From Halanaerobium saccharolyticum (GTDB lineage Bacteria; Bacillota; Halanaerobiia; Halanaerobiales; Halanaerobiaceae): a DNA stretch of 64,000 nt. Numbering within the stretch: the first letter of the stretch is position 1; every line of letters begins with the position of its first letter. Made by a program: the position numbers and the translations under genes. The DNA lies in the NCBI RefSeq assembly GCF_003259895.1, contig NZ_QLME01000014.1:1-64000 (forward strand), written 5' to 3'. Positions 25,815 to 34,925 of this stretch are shown piece by piece. The notes beneath the pieces are model-generated. The model had not been told where the DNA came from, made no database searches, and worked only from the letters and a program-made list of their open reading frames with translations.

Positions 25815-27954
25815 TGGAACCTCCTTCAGCAGTATCCTCTGCAATCTCTGTTTCCAAATCTGAATCAGCTGTGCTTTCTTCTTCACTTTCTTCTGCCGGA
25901 GTGGCTGAAGAATCTGTATCTGTCTCCTCTCCATTTTCTGCAGCAGAGTCAGCATCGCTTGCCTCAGTTTGACTTTGATCAGAAGCAGCCTCCGCCTCAC
26001 TATCTAAAGCATTTTCGACTGCATTAACTGTTCCTACAGAAGAATTAGTTGCTCCGGAGACAGTATCAACTTCCAGACTCTGGTTTTCTATAATTGCTGT
26101 TTTAGTTGCTTCTACTGCATCATCACCAAGATTTGGAGTCTCGTTCTCTGACAGCACCTCTATCTCAGTGATTTCGCCAGCTTCAACTACTACCTCTAAT
26201 TCGATTGGGCCGGCATGCCCCTCAGCTGAGCCCTGATAAACACCATCCTCAATTTCAAAATCAGATTCACTGTCGGAGTCAGGTGATGCTTTAGCTATTG
26301 CTTCCTCAACCGCTTCCATAAAGGCCTCACTTGTATAAGTTGCCCCTGCAACTGTATCTAAGTCAGCACTCTGTTCTGCTAAAAGCTGTTCTTCTAACTC
26401 TTCGTAAGCTGGTTGGGCCAGATGCTCAGTCTCCTGCTCTGCTAAAATTTCTAGATCCACTATATCACCATTTTCAACGGTTATCTCTAAAACTATATCT
26501 CCCTGAACTCCTTCGGCCTGACCCTGATAGACTCCATCCTGCAGACCAGTTTCCTGTTCAGCAATTAAAAGTCTCAATCCTGCCTGGACAGCTCTGACTA
26601 CCGTCTGCGAAGAATAGGTTGCTCCACTGATCAGATCTGTCTCTGCCATTATCTGTTCAGCATCTGCAGTAGTGAATTCTCTAAACTGGTTCAGAAAATC
26701 CTGATCTTTAATTCTGGCTCCCAGGGTTGGTGATTCACTTTGATTAATAATTTTTATATTTTCTATATTTCCATCTGGCTCCAGGATGAGTAAAACCTCA
26801 ATTGGGGCCTCAAAACCATTGCGTGATATGTAGATTAGATCTTTAATTGTTTCTGCTTCGGCCCGGGCTGCAAATAAAATATCATCCTCATCTCGTTCTA
26901 TAATTTCAAAATCATCTGCGGCCGGTACGGACTGGTTCAGGTGGCTGTAGCTTAAATTGCCGGGATAAGGTGCTTCCTCATCAATTAAAGTCATTCCGAC
27001 AAGCAGAATTAAAACTGCAGCTGTGATTACAGCACTAAAATGGGCCACTTTTTTTCTGACAAATTCAACTTCTCCAAAATGGGCAGTCTCAAAAGCATTA
27101 TCCAGAAAATAGGAGGCGCCATTGATAATCAAAATAGCAAAGGTTACTCCTTCTGGATAGGGAGTATAGCGGCGAATAAAAATTGTTAAAAAACCGCCAA
27201 GAAGTCCATAAATAATTTTGGCCCATTTGGCTACCGGAGAGGTTACCATATCAGTTGCCATATAAATTGCAGCAAAAATTAGTCCTCCCGATAAGATCGT
27301 AAAAACTGGATCCTGGCCAAATATCAGGGCTGCTCCTACAGCACCTGCTGTAAAGGACAGTGGAATTTTTAAGTCAATATAATCTCTAAGATATAAATAA
27401 ACTCCACCGATTAAAAGAGCAATTACCGAAGTTTCCCCAATACTGCCCGGAATATTACCGATTATCAGCTCTGAATAGCTAAAAGCATCTGTTCCAAGCT
27501 GCAGTGGGGTGGCTGTCGAAACTCCATCCAGCGGACTGACCCACTCAATCATTAAAGCTGGATAGGATAAAAGCAGTATCGCTCTGGCAACTAAGGCCGG
27601 GTTGAAAATGTTGCTGCCCAGACCGCCAAATAAATGTTTACCGATAACTACTGTTAAAAAACCACCCAGGATGGGCAGCCACCAGGGGACAGTGGGCGGC
27701 AGAGTTAAACCAAGTAAAAGCCCGGCCAGAAAAGCACTGCCATCACCCAGGGCAGCAGTATTTTTAACAAAAGGTTTTTCAAAAACTACAGCACTTAAAG
27801 CACTGGCTAAAACTAAATAAAGTGCATATAAACCAAAAAAATAAACACCTGCGATTAAGGCAGGAATCAGAGCAATTACCACACTCCACATATTTGTTTC
27901 AATTGTTTCTGGACTCTCTATATGAGGTCCACTTGACCTAAATAAATTTGCCAT
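25807..27954 (-). CDS. rnfD: RnfD-RnfG fusion with three FMN-binding domains
   Basis: A 715-residue fusion. Residues 1 to about 300 form RnfD, with membrane helices and the flavin attachment motif DGVSTATPL near 142, where Thr carries FMN in RnfD. After a membrane helix near 305-330 comes RnfG-like sequence with an FMN_bind domain ending in LISGATYSS near 442. Two further FMN_bind domains follow, each opening DGVYQG and ending in VAGATYTS near 535 and VSGATNSS near 633. All three fit the D-x-x-[S/A]-G-A-T pattern for covalent flavinylation by ApbE. The last 65 residues are almost only Ser, Glu, Asp, Ala and Thr. The start at 27954 follows GGGGTGG; the GTG at 27966 is inside that site. Ordinary Rnf complexes have separate D and G and one FMN domain in G. 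Confidence 0.9.
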   Translation of the reverse strand: MANLFRSSGPHIESPETIETNMWSVVIALIPALIAGVYFFGLYALYLVLASALSAVVFEKPFVKNTAALGDGSAFLAGLLLGLTLPPTVPWWLPILGGFLTVVIGKHLFGGLGSNIFNPALVARAILLLSYPALMIEWVSPLDGVSTATPLQLGTDAFSYSELIIGNIPGSIGETSVIALLIGGVYLYLRDYIDLKIPLSFTAGAVGAALIFGQDPVFTILSGGLIFAAIYMATDMVTSPVAKWAKIIYGLLGGFLTIFIRRYTPYPEGVTFAILIINGASYFLDNAFETAHFGEVEFVRKKVAHFSAVITAAVLILLVGMTLIDEEAPYPGNLSYSHLNQSVPAADDFEIIERDEDDILFAARAEAETIKDLIYISRNGFEAPIEVLLILEPDGNIENIKIINQSESPTLGARIKDQDFLNQFREFTTADAEQIMAETDLISGATYSSQTVVRAVQAGLRLLIAEQETGLQDGVYQGQAEGVQGDIVLEITVENGDIVDLEILAEQETEHLAQPAYEELEEQLLAEQSADLDTVAGATYTSEAFMEAVEEAIAKASPDSDSESDFEIEDGVYQGSAEGHAGPIELEVVVEAGEITEIEVLSENETPNLGDDAVEATKTAIIENQSLEVDTVSGATNSSVGTVNAVENALDSEAEAASDQSQTEASDADSAAENGEETDTDSSATPAEESEEESTADSDLETEIAEDTAEGGSNG

Positions 27955-27971
27955 TTTGATTACCACCCCTT

Positions 27972-29300
27972 TTATTTTTCAACTGCTCTCAACTCTGCCT
28001 TTCCCCGTTTGATCCAGCGAACCAGTGGCCGTTTGGAAGGACAGATATAAGCACAGGCACCACATTCGATACAGTCTTTTAAGCCCACATCGTCTGCTCG
28101 CTCCAGCAGGCCATTATTGACAAAGGCACAGATCCGATTGGAAGCTAAATACATGGGACAAACCTCACTGCATTTGCCGCATCGAATACAGGCCCGGGTT
28201 TCACTGTCAGCATATTCTGCAGCAGTGATTAAAACTATGCCTGATGTTCCCTTAACAACAGGCATACTTTCGTCATCAATATTAATCCCGGTCATTGGCC
28301 CCCCAACAATAATCTGATAATCCTGCTGGTCTTTAGGACCTCCACAAAATTTAATTACATCTTTAATTGAAGTTCCAATCGGCACTTTTACATTTGAGGG
28401 AGTAGTTAAAGCTTCTCCACTTACTGTCAGCACCCGGTCGGTTACTGCTTCTTCAAAATCAACAGCTCTGGCAATTTTTACCGCAGTCTGAACATTGTTG
28501 ACAACCACATTCACTGCTATCGGCAGCTCACCTTTAGGCACTTCTCGATTTAGAACCGCCTTAATTAAATGTTTTTCTGCACCGTGGGGATAGCGGGTGT
28601 CCAGGGCCTGGATCTCAATTCCCGGCCAGTCGGCTGCCTTCTGCTGCAGTTTTTCTATTGCATCCTTTTTATTAACCTCAATTGCAACTATTCCTTTTTC
28701 CGCCCCAACTGCTTTTTTAATCAGTTCTAATCCTCTAAACAGATCCAGATATTCCTCCAGCAGCAGCCGGTGATCAACTGTCAAAAACGGCTCACATTCA
28801 GCTCCATTAATAATTACAGTATCAATTTTAATTCCTGCCGGTGGTTCCAGTTTAACATGGGTGGGAAAACCTGCTCCTCCCATCCCGATCACACCTGCCG
28901 CCTTGACTCTTTTTCTAATTGTTTCAATCTCTGGCAGCGCTCCTCTAGCTGACTTTTGAGCTTCTGCTTTCAGCTCCAAATCATCTTTTTTAATTAAAAT
29001 ACAGCTGTAAGTTCCCTGACCCGGTTTTTTCCGTTCAACAATTCCCTCTACTATACCGCTGATGCTGGAATGGATTCTGGCTGAAATTTTTCCCTGCAAT
29101 TCCGCTATACATTCTCCTTTTTTTACTCTATCTCCCACCTTAACAATTGGCTCAGCCGGAGCACCAATATGCTGAGATAAAGGAATAGCTACTTCTGCTG
29201 GTTCAGGCATCACTTTAATTGCCTGATCACTGGTCAGTCCCTTTTTTTCAGGTAACTGAATTCCGCCGATCGGGAATTTTTTTACTTCCTTAATTGCCAT
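27972..29300 (-). CDS. rnfC: RnfC-like NADH-binding iron-sulfur subunit
   Basis: A 442-residue RnfC, the peripheral NADH:FMN subunit. A biotinyl-lipoyl-like N-terminal domain (about 30-95) is followed by the flavin and NADH domain with GMGGAGFPTHVK near 140, a SLBB segment, and two [4Fe-4S] clusters, CIRCGKCSEVCP near 370 and CIECGACAYICP near 410. It starts behind GGAGGTG and is first in the rnfC-DG-E-A operon. In Rnf it exchanges electrons with NAD while RnfB handles ferredoxin. RnfB is missing here. Confidence 0.93.
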   Translation of the reverse strand: MAIKEVKKFPIGGIQLPEKKGLTSDQAIKVMPEPAEVAIPLSQHIGAPAEPIVKVGDRVKKGECIAELQGKISARIHSSISGIVEGIVERKKPGQGTYSCILIKKDDLELKAEAQKSARGALPEIETIRKRVKAAGVIGMGGAGFPTHVKLEPPAGIKIDTVIINGAECEPFLTVDHRLLLEEYLDLFRGLELIKKAVGAEKGIVAIEVNKKDAIEKLQQKAADWPGIEIQALDTRYPHGAEKHLIKAVLNREVPKGELPIAVNVVVNNVQTAVKIARAVDFEEAVTDRVLTVSGEALTTPSNVKVPIGTSIKDVIKFCGGPKDQQDYQIIVGGPMTGINIDDESMPVVKGTSGIVLITAAEYADSETRACIRCGKCSEVCPMYLASNRICAFVNNGLLERADDVGLKDCIECGACAYICPSKRPLVRWIKRGKAELRAVEK

Positions 29301-29367
29301 TTCGGCACCTCCGAATTAAATTAATTATCCAGGCAAATACAAATTAAAACTTTTTGAGATAAAAAAT

Positions 29368-29393
29368 GTGGATCCTTCTTAAAAGATATCCAC
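29368..29393 (-). terminator. Hairpin plus T run between lnt and rnfC
   Basis: Minus-strand GTGGAT (29393-29388) and ATCCAC (29373-29368) form a stem followed by ATTTTTTAT. It ends lnt transcripts, but it also lies downstream of the proposed rnf promoter, so it could act as an attenuator in the rnf leader. Confidence 0.65.
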
Positions 29394-29464
29394 CAGCATC
29401 TAAGCCTATATGTTCTGTTTAAAAGCTCTAAATTTTGAATTTTTTTCTAGATAAAATTAAATTT

Positions 29465-29482
29465 TTGAAAACATTTTCACAA
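29465..29482 (-). promoter_or_regulatory. Rex-like operator before rnfC
   Basis: Minus-strand TTGTGAAAATGTTTTCAA matches the Rex consensus TTGTGAA-N4-TTCACAA fully in the left half and at five of seven places in the right half. It sits at the expected transcription start, right after the -10 box. Rex is the NADH/NAD sensor of Firmicutes, so control of a redox pump would make sense. No rex gene is in the window. Confidence 0.4.
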
Positions 29483-29486
29483 CTCA

Positions 29487-29515
29487 ATTATAACAGAAAG
29501 GAACTGTGCTTGAAA
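29487..29515 (-). promoter_or_regulatory. Candidate promoter of the rnf operon
   Basis: Minus-strand TTTCAA (29515-29510) and TATAAT (29492-29487) are 17 bases apart. The -35 box is poor and the -10 box perfect. The leader to rnfC would be about 180 bases. Confidence 0.45.
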
Positions 29516-29530
29516 AGAGTTTTAGGCAAT

Positions 29531-30922
29531 TTAATTGAATTCTAATATATGATAATATTGTGAGGGATCAACTTTCTGGTATTTGCCAGAAGGATAAATA
29601 ATCCCACTCCAGGCCTGATTGCCGGTTTTAATCACAGGCTTTCGATTTTCTACCGCCCGGAGTACAGCCGCCTGCCACATTATATTCTTTAAGAGCCTGC
29701 TGTTATTAAACCAGGCTTCATTTGTCTGGTTAACTATAAAATCAACTTCAGCAGATTCGGGCTTCACATAGGAAGGATAGAGTATTTCGGAACAGAGCAC
29801 AGTTTTCCAGCTCAAATTTTTGTTTTTAAATACTTTTGGCTCTTCTCCAGCATTCAGGGAGGAAAAATGATAGGGAGTATATTTGTTTAAGAGTTCCTGA
29901 TAGGGATAGCTTTCCCCAAAGTACAGGAGTAAATTTTTATCATAGCGGGAAATAAGCTCTCCAGACTTCGAAATTAAATACGAACTATTATAGCGGCCAG
30001 CACCCGAATCTTTAGCTGCCAGGGAGCCAATTTGAATTGGAGTTTCAAATTCTGCGGCCAGCTGCTCCAAAAATTGCTGTCTCTGCTGCTGATCTGAGTG
30101 AAAATCAAAGGTGAGATTTGTCTCAGGAGCAATTATCAGTCGGGTCTGATTTAATTCTGCTGCAGCATTTAAAGTCAGTTCAATATTTTGGTCTAACTGG
30201 GCTGAAGTCCATTTTTGTTCCTGGTCGATATCTGTTGTGATAATGCCAATTTGTATTGTTCCCACTGTTCTGGCTGCAGTAAAATCTATCTGCTGGCGGG
30301 AATAAGCAAAACCAAAAATCAGGCTCAGAATTAGAGTTATTATAATAATGTTTTTGTAATTTTTCTGAAAAATAAGCTGAAAAAGCAGGCCGTTAACCAG
30401 AATTAAAATAAAGGTCAGAATCCAGATTCCTCCCAGCTCTGCCAGCTGGATAAAGCTAAAAAACTCTGTCTGAGTAGAGGCAGGATTGGCAATTGGAAAA
30501 AATCCCAGTAGATAGTGGCGGCTGAACTCAAAGAAGGTCCAACAGATAGCAAATAGCAATGGGTTAAACTCATTCTTCGCGAAAAACTTCCGCTGCAGAT
30601 AAAAGTAAAGCAATAAAAAGAGACCATAAATTAGGGAAAGTAACAAAAACAGTAAAACTAAAAGAATAATGATGATCGGCATCGGAGCTGAAGTATACAA
30701 TTTAATGGAATAATAGAGAAAATTGCCCGAAAAAAGCAAAATCCAGAAGCCCAGTTTCCAGCCGCTAAAGAAAATTTCGCGATAAGATATTTCACCATTT
30801 TTTAATATAAAAAGATAGTAGAGAATTGGCAGGAGGGCAGCCCAGCCCAAAAAATATAATTTTCCATAATAATTGGCTGCTGTAAATAATGCTGCTGATA
30901 AAAAAGCTGAAATCAAACCCAT
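29531..30922 (-). CDS. lnt: Apolipoprotein N-acyltransferase-like protein
   Basis: A 463-residue protein with about six N-terminal membrane helices (to residue 215) and a nitrilase-fold domain. The catalytic triad is visible: Glu in IAPETNL near 270, Lys in RYDKNLLLY near 330 and Cys in VLCSEILYP near 387. Lnt adds the third acyl chain to lipoproteins at the outer face of the inner membrane. It is typical of bacteria with an outer membrane and rare in ordinary Firmicutes. It lies upstream of the rnf operon in the same direction but has a terminator behind it. Confidence 0.87.
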   Translation of the reverse strand: MGLISAFLSAALFTAANYYGKLYFLGWAALLPILYYLFILKNGEISYREIFFSGWKLGFWILLFSGNFLYYSIKLYTSAPMPIIIILLVLLFLLLSLIYGLFLLLYFYLQRKFFAKNEFNPLLFAICWTFFEFSRHYLLGFFPIANPASTQTEFFSFIQLAELGGIWILTFILILVNGLLFQLIFQKNYKNIIIITLILSLIFGFAYSRQQIDFTAARTVGTIQIGIITTDIDQEQKWTSAQLDQNIELTLNAAAELNQTRLIIAPETNLTFDFHSDQQQRQQFLEQLAAEFETPIQIGSLAAKDSGAGRYNSSYLISKSGELISRYDKNLLLYFGESYPYQELLNKYTPYHFSSLNAGEEPKVFKNKNLSWKTVLCSEILYPSYVKPESAEVDFIVNQTNEAWFNNSRLLKNIMWQAAVLRAVENRKPVIKTGNQAWSGIIYPSGKYQKVDPSQYYHILEFN

Positions 30923-31112
30923 TTTTCTTCTCCTTATTTTTTATCTAAATTCCAATTTTCTGAGAACCGCTTTACTTAATCTTTTCTCTAAATTTAGCTT
31001 AGTTCCTGCTTTTTGAGGTTTAAAAAAGAGAATTCAGCCAGCTGATGACCAAATTCCCTTTTCTCAGTTTATTTATCTGGATTGTTTTTTGGACGAGATT
31101 AATGGGTTAGTC

Positions 31113-32552
31113 TTAGTACTGACTTCCCCAGACTGCAATTCCCTGATCTGAAAGCGCACTAAAGGTCATCACATCTTTTTCCAGACCTTCATCATATTGT
31201 ACTAACAATTCACCCAAATATTCAGTACCGTCAATATTGATTAGAATTGAATTATTATCTTTTAACTCCCAGCTACCTTCTACTGTTCCTTCAACATTTC
31301 CGGATTCATCCAGTCTAATTTCTTCTGAGATGTTAATAGATGCATTAATTGAATTTCCATGATTTATAAACTGATAATCTCCAGCCACTTCTGCTTTACT
31401 GTAACTGTCAGCCTGAGTCTCACCTGTATAACGGTGAGGCATAATTAAAGGCCAGCCCTGATCATTGATTAAGACCTGATGGACCCTTACTTTATGCATT
31501 TCTCCTTTGCCGGGGAAGCGGGAATGCATAATCACAAAAGTTTTATCCAGTTCTTGGTCATAAAAAGCCGAGTTATGTCCGGGTGACAGGTAACCAATCT
31601 CGCTTTTATCAAACCAGAAATTACCAATCAATCTGGCTCCATATTGGTTACTATTCATTCCAATCCGGGGCCGAGCCTCTACCATCCTGTCTCCATCAGG
31701 ATCAATAAATGGCCCATCCGGATTTTTGGAGCGGGCCACCCGAATATTATAACCGCCATCTGGAGCCAGTGTTCCAAAAGAAATCATAAAATAATAATAA
31801 TCTGCTGCTGGATGGTAAAGGATATAGGATCCCTCCATGGCAGAATGATTGCCGCCTGCTAATTTTTTGCCATAGCTATCTTGCTTGAGGGGCATGCCGG
31901 TATCAGGATTCATTTCCAGGATATAAATTCCACCAGAATAGGAACCATAGCTCATCCAGAGCTTTCCCTGCTGATCATAAAATACATGGGGATCAATGGC
32001 ATTTGGATCCTGGCGCGGATTATGGGACTCTCCTTCTCTATTTGTTTCATCTTCGTTAAATGATTTTACCACCAGCTCCTGATATTCATAAGGACCTTCA
32101 ATCTGATCGGAAACTGCCAGTCCGATTGCGGAACGAGTAGCTCCCCAGGTGCTGACACTAAAGTAAAGATGATATTTATTTCCAATTTTAACTGGACTTT
32201 TGGCCCAGGTGCTTGTGGCAGGGTCGGGCTGGGGCCACTCCAGTGCTTCCTTGAGTTCTTCTCCCGGCTTACCCTTTATAATTGGATTGGCAGCATGGAA
32301 TCCATTTGCCAGCTGCTCCCAGTCAACTAAATCTTCAGACTTTGCTGCTGCGAGATGTGAGCCAAAGAGATAATAAGTTCCATCTTCTTTAATAATCATT
32401 GGATCATGAACTGAGACACTACCAGCAGCTTGAGGGGTATAGGACATTTCCGCTGCTTCAACTGCAGCTGCCGCAGAAACGGCAGCAAAAAACATAAAAA
32501 CAATTAAGCCTGAAATTAATAATGATGATTTATTTTTCTTCAAATCTGACAC
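31113..32552 (-). CDS. Secreted GH43 arabinanase, copy 2
   Basis: A 479-residue glycoside hydrolase family 43 enzyme with a signal peptide (about 1-34, hydrophobic core LLISGLIVFMFFAAVSAAAA). The five-bladed propeller starts with VHDPMIIKEDGTYYLFGSH, whose Asp is the catalytic base; the middle DPHVFYDQQGKLWMSYGSY and the GHNSAFYD segment are typical. A C-terminal beta-barrel domain (about 380-479) is usual in endo-1,5-alpha-L-arabinanases. It probably cuts pectic arabinan outside the cytoplasm. It lies 15 bases behind a close paralogue, with near-identical ends (LSDQGIAVWGSQY). Confidence 0.88.
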   Translation of the reverse strand: MSDLKKNKSSLLISGLIVFMFFAAVSAAAAVEAAEMSYTPQAAGSVSVHDPMIIKEDGTYYLFGSHLAAAKSEDLVDWEQLANGFHAANPIIKGKPGEELKEALEWPQPDPATSTWAKSPVKIGNKYHLYFSVSTWGATRSAIGLAVSDQIEGPYEYQELVVKSFNEDETNREGESHNPRQDPNAIDPHVFYDQQGKLWMSYGSYSGGIYILEMNPDTGMPLKQDSYGKKLAGGNHSAMEGSYILYHPAADYYYFMISFGTLAPDGGYNIRVARSKNPDGPFIDPDGDRMVEARPRIGMNSNQYGARLIGNFWFDKSEIGYLSPGHNSAFYDQELDKTFVIMHSRFPGKGEMHKVRVHQVLINDQGWPLIMPHRYTGETQADSYSKAEVAGDYQFINHGNSINASINISEEIRLDESGNVEGTVEGSWELKDNNSILINIDGTEYLGELLVQYDEGLEKDVMTFSALSDQGIAVWGSQY

Positions 32553-32567
32553 ATCCTTTTTTAGTTT

Positions 32568-34049
32568 TTAATAACTGCTGCCCCAGACTGCAATTCCCTG
32601 ATCTGAGAGCCCACTAAAAGCCATAACTTCTCTATCCAAACCTCGATCATACTGTTTGATAAATGTCCCGTAATATTTTTCTCCGGCAATAGTAATTTCC
32701 GCGTAGTGGCCATCTACCAGCTGCCAGCTTCCTGCAATCTGACCGCTGATACTTCCATCTGAATTTAATTTAATTTCCTGAGAGTAATTAATATTTCCCT
32801 CCCCATTTTGAATATCCCTCCCGTGATTTACAAATTGATAATTTCCTGTTACCTGCGCTTCAGTATAAGAGGAAGTGCTTTCTCCATTGTAGCTGTGGGG
32901 AGTGATTACCGGCCAGCCTTTTTGATTGAACACTGTCTGGTGGACTCTGACCTGATGATACTCTCCCTGACCTGGATAGCGGCTGTGAAAAACCACAAAA
33001 CTTTTGCCTGTTTCCTGATCATAGAAGGCTGAATTGTGGCCGGGTGAAAGATAACCAAGTTCTGATTTTTCAAAAATAAAATTACCAATTAATTTGGCGC
33101 CATAGTTTACTGCATCTGCCCAGTCACCACTGTCATATTCCCGCATATCTTTTCCCGCTGGGTCCAGGTAAGGTCCCTCAACATTTCGGGAGCGGGCAGC
33201 TCTAATATTATAACCACCATCTGCTGCCAGAGTTCCAAAAGACATATAGAGATAATAATAATCGGTTTCCGGGTTATATAAAATATATCCACCTTCCATT
33301 GGTGAATGACTGCCACCAGCAATTTTTTTGCCATAACTGGAGCCTTCTTTTAGATAATTGGTCTCCGGATTGTATTTTTCAGGATACCCAGTTTCTTCAT
33401 CAAGTTCCAGTAAATGCAGGCCACCAGCATAAGATCCATAAAGCAGCCAGAGCTTATCATTTTTATCATAAAATACATGAGGGTCAATTACTCCAGGATG
33501 CTCTACATGCTTAAAATCTTCACCAGCTTCGTGACTGTAGTTTCCTTCTTCGTACTTTCTGATTAGAATTCTATCAAATTCGTAAGGGCCTTCTATCGTA
33601 TCTGAAACTGCCAGAGAAATTGTTGATCTTTCTGATTCCCAGTGAGCTGTGCTGAAATAGAGGTGATACTGATTGGAATTTTTAGCTTTAATTTTAACTG
33701 GACTTTTGGCCCAGGTGCTTTCTGCATCTGGTTCAGGCCATTTTAAAGCTTTTTTTAATTCTTCTTCCGGATTGGGAATAATCGGATTAGCAGAATCCCA
33801 GTCACCTGCCAGCTGCTCCCATTCAATTAAGTCATCTGATTTTGCCGCTGCCAGATGAGAGCCAAAAACATAATATCTACCATTCTCTTCTATAATCATT
33901 GGATCATGGACGGAAACACTTTCTGGATCCAGTTCGACAGCAGTTGCTGCCTCTGCTTTAATTTTTTCTGCGCCAGCGTAAGTACTAACAAATACGACTA
34001 AAAATAATGGAATTAATAAAAATACAAACTTAGCTCGTAAGTTTCTCAA
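32568..34049 (-). CDS. Secreted GH43 arabinanase, copy 1
   Basis: A 493-residue GH43 enzyme, paralogue of the downstream gene, with a signal peptide (about 1-27). The catalytic base Asp is in VHDPMIIEENGRYYVFGSH, and VIDPHVFYDKNDKLWLLYGSY and GHNSAFYD follow in order. The C-terminal barrel domain ends SDQGIAVWGSSY. The pair arose by tandem duplication and may differ in substrate length or mode. A strong promoter precedes it, so the two genes form an operon. No arabinose-utilisation genes are next to it. Confidence 0.88.
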   Translation of the reverse strand: MRNLRAKFVFLLIPLFLVVFVSTYAGAEKIKAEAATAVELDPESVSVHDPMIIEENGRYYVFGSHLAAAKSDDLIEWEQLAGDWDSANPIIPNPEEELKKALKWPEPDAESTWAKSPVKIKAKNSNQYHLYFSTAHWESERSTISLAVSDTIEGPYEFDRILIRKYEEGNYSHEAGEDFKHVEHPGVIDPHVFYDKNDKLWLLYGSYAGGLHLLELDEETGYPEKYNPETNYLKEGSSYGKKIAGGSHSPMEGGYILYNPETDYYYLYMSFGTLAADGGYNIRAARSRNVEGPYLDPAGKDMREYDSGDWADAVNYGAKLIGNFIFEKSELGYLSPGHNSAFYDQETGKSFVVFHSRYPGQGEYHQVRVHQTVFNQKGWPVITPHSYNGESTSSYTEAQVTGNYQFVNHGRDIQNGEGNINYSQEIKLNSDGSISGQIAGSWQLVDGHYAEITIAGEKYYGTFIKQYDRGLDREVMAFSGLSDQGIAVWGSSY

Positions 34050-34084
34050 AATATCACTCCCAGAAAATTTCTTTAGTTTTTTTG

Positions 34085-34150
34085 TTTAACTAAAAGTATA
34101 ATTATTTAGTTTATGTTAAAATTATATCAAGCAATATTAATAATTGTCAA
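34085..34150 (-). promoter_or_regulatory. Promoter and inverted-repeat site of the GH43 operon
   Basis: Minus-strand TTGACA (34150-34145) and TATAAT (34126-34121) are 18 bases apart, a near-consensus promoter. Just downstream, TTTAACTAAA (34085-34094) faces TTTAGTTTA (34105-34113), an inverted repeat placed where a repressor could block the start. Nothing else was seen in 34151-34341. Confidence 0.7.
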
Positions 34151-34341
34151 ATAATTTTCATTATTTAAGCCCATAGGAAAAGACCCAATCGCTAAATTAG
34201 GCCTTCAAAATGGTTTCTGATATTTTATTTTTTATTTTAATAAAAGCTAAAAGATAAATTTAAAATCAATTTCAAATTAATTTTCAACTGTCTCCAAATT
34301 ATAATATCGACCGGGATTTCTACTTCAATCCCTGCTGGCTT

Positions 34342-34770
34342 CTAGACTCTCCTCTTAAGTGAAGGAGCAACCCGCAGACTAAAAAATATTATTAAAGATG
34401 CTGCAATTGAAATATCATATAAACCATAACCTATTGCCAGACCAAGACCGGCAACTCCCCAGAGGCTGGCTGCTGTGGTCAATCCTTCAATCTTATCTTC
34501 CTGTTTCAAAATAGTACCAGCACCTAAAAAACCAATTCCGCTTACCACCTGAGCTGCCAGGCGCGCCGGGTCACCTTCCACCCCACTTAACGTTTTACCA
34601 GCCTGTGCAACTTCTACTGACAAAATCATAATCACACAGGAAATAACAGCAACAATTACATTTGTTCTGATCCCTGCCGCTTTATTCTGCTTCTCTCTAT
34701 CATATCCAATTAAAGCCGCCAATACTGCAGCTAAAATTAACCTGAAAATTCCTATCCAATTTAAAATCAA
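34342..34770 (-). CDS. MgtC/SapB family membrane protein
   Basis: A protein of 142 residues with four to five helices; ALIGYDREKQNKAAGIRTNVIV and GIGFLGAGTILK are the MgtC signatures. The start is taken as TTG at 34770, seven bases after GGAGG. The upstream ATG at 34824 has no ribosome site and adds residues that do not belong to the family. MgtC-like proteins are linked to magnesium limitation and membrane energetics; the small SapB-type form has no defined role. Confidence 0.88.
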   Translation of the reverse strand: MILNWIGIFRLILAAVLAALIGYDREKQNKAAGIRTNVIVAVISCVIMILSVEVAQAGKTLSGVEGDPARLAAQVVSGIGFLGAGTILKQEDKIEGLTTAASLWGVAGLGLAIGYGLYDISIAASLIIFFSLRVAPSLKRRV

Positions 34771-34925
34771 AAAAATCACCTCCAGAATCTTTCTATATAT
34801 AATATTCTTCGTAATTGATTCCAATCCTTTAATATTTTTATTAATAACTGCTTAACACTTTAAATTCTCAGGCTGTTGAATAAACTTCAATGGTCTTTTT
34901 TTATTTGCTCTCAATTTTAATGATT

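Noticed and set aside
25815-26000. N-terminal extension of rnfE to 26000
   Set aside because: It overlaps rnfDG coding sequence, is very basic and has no membrane pattern; ATG at 25814 with GGAGGT is the real start.
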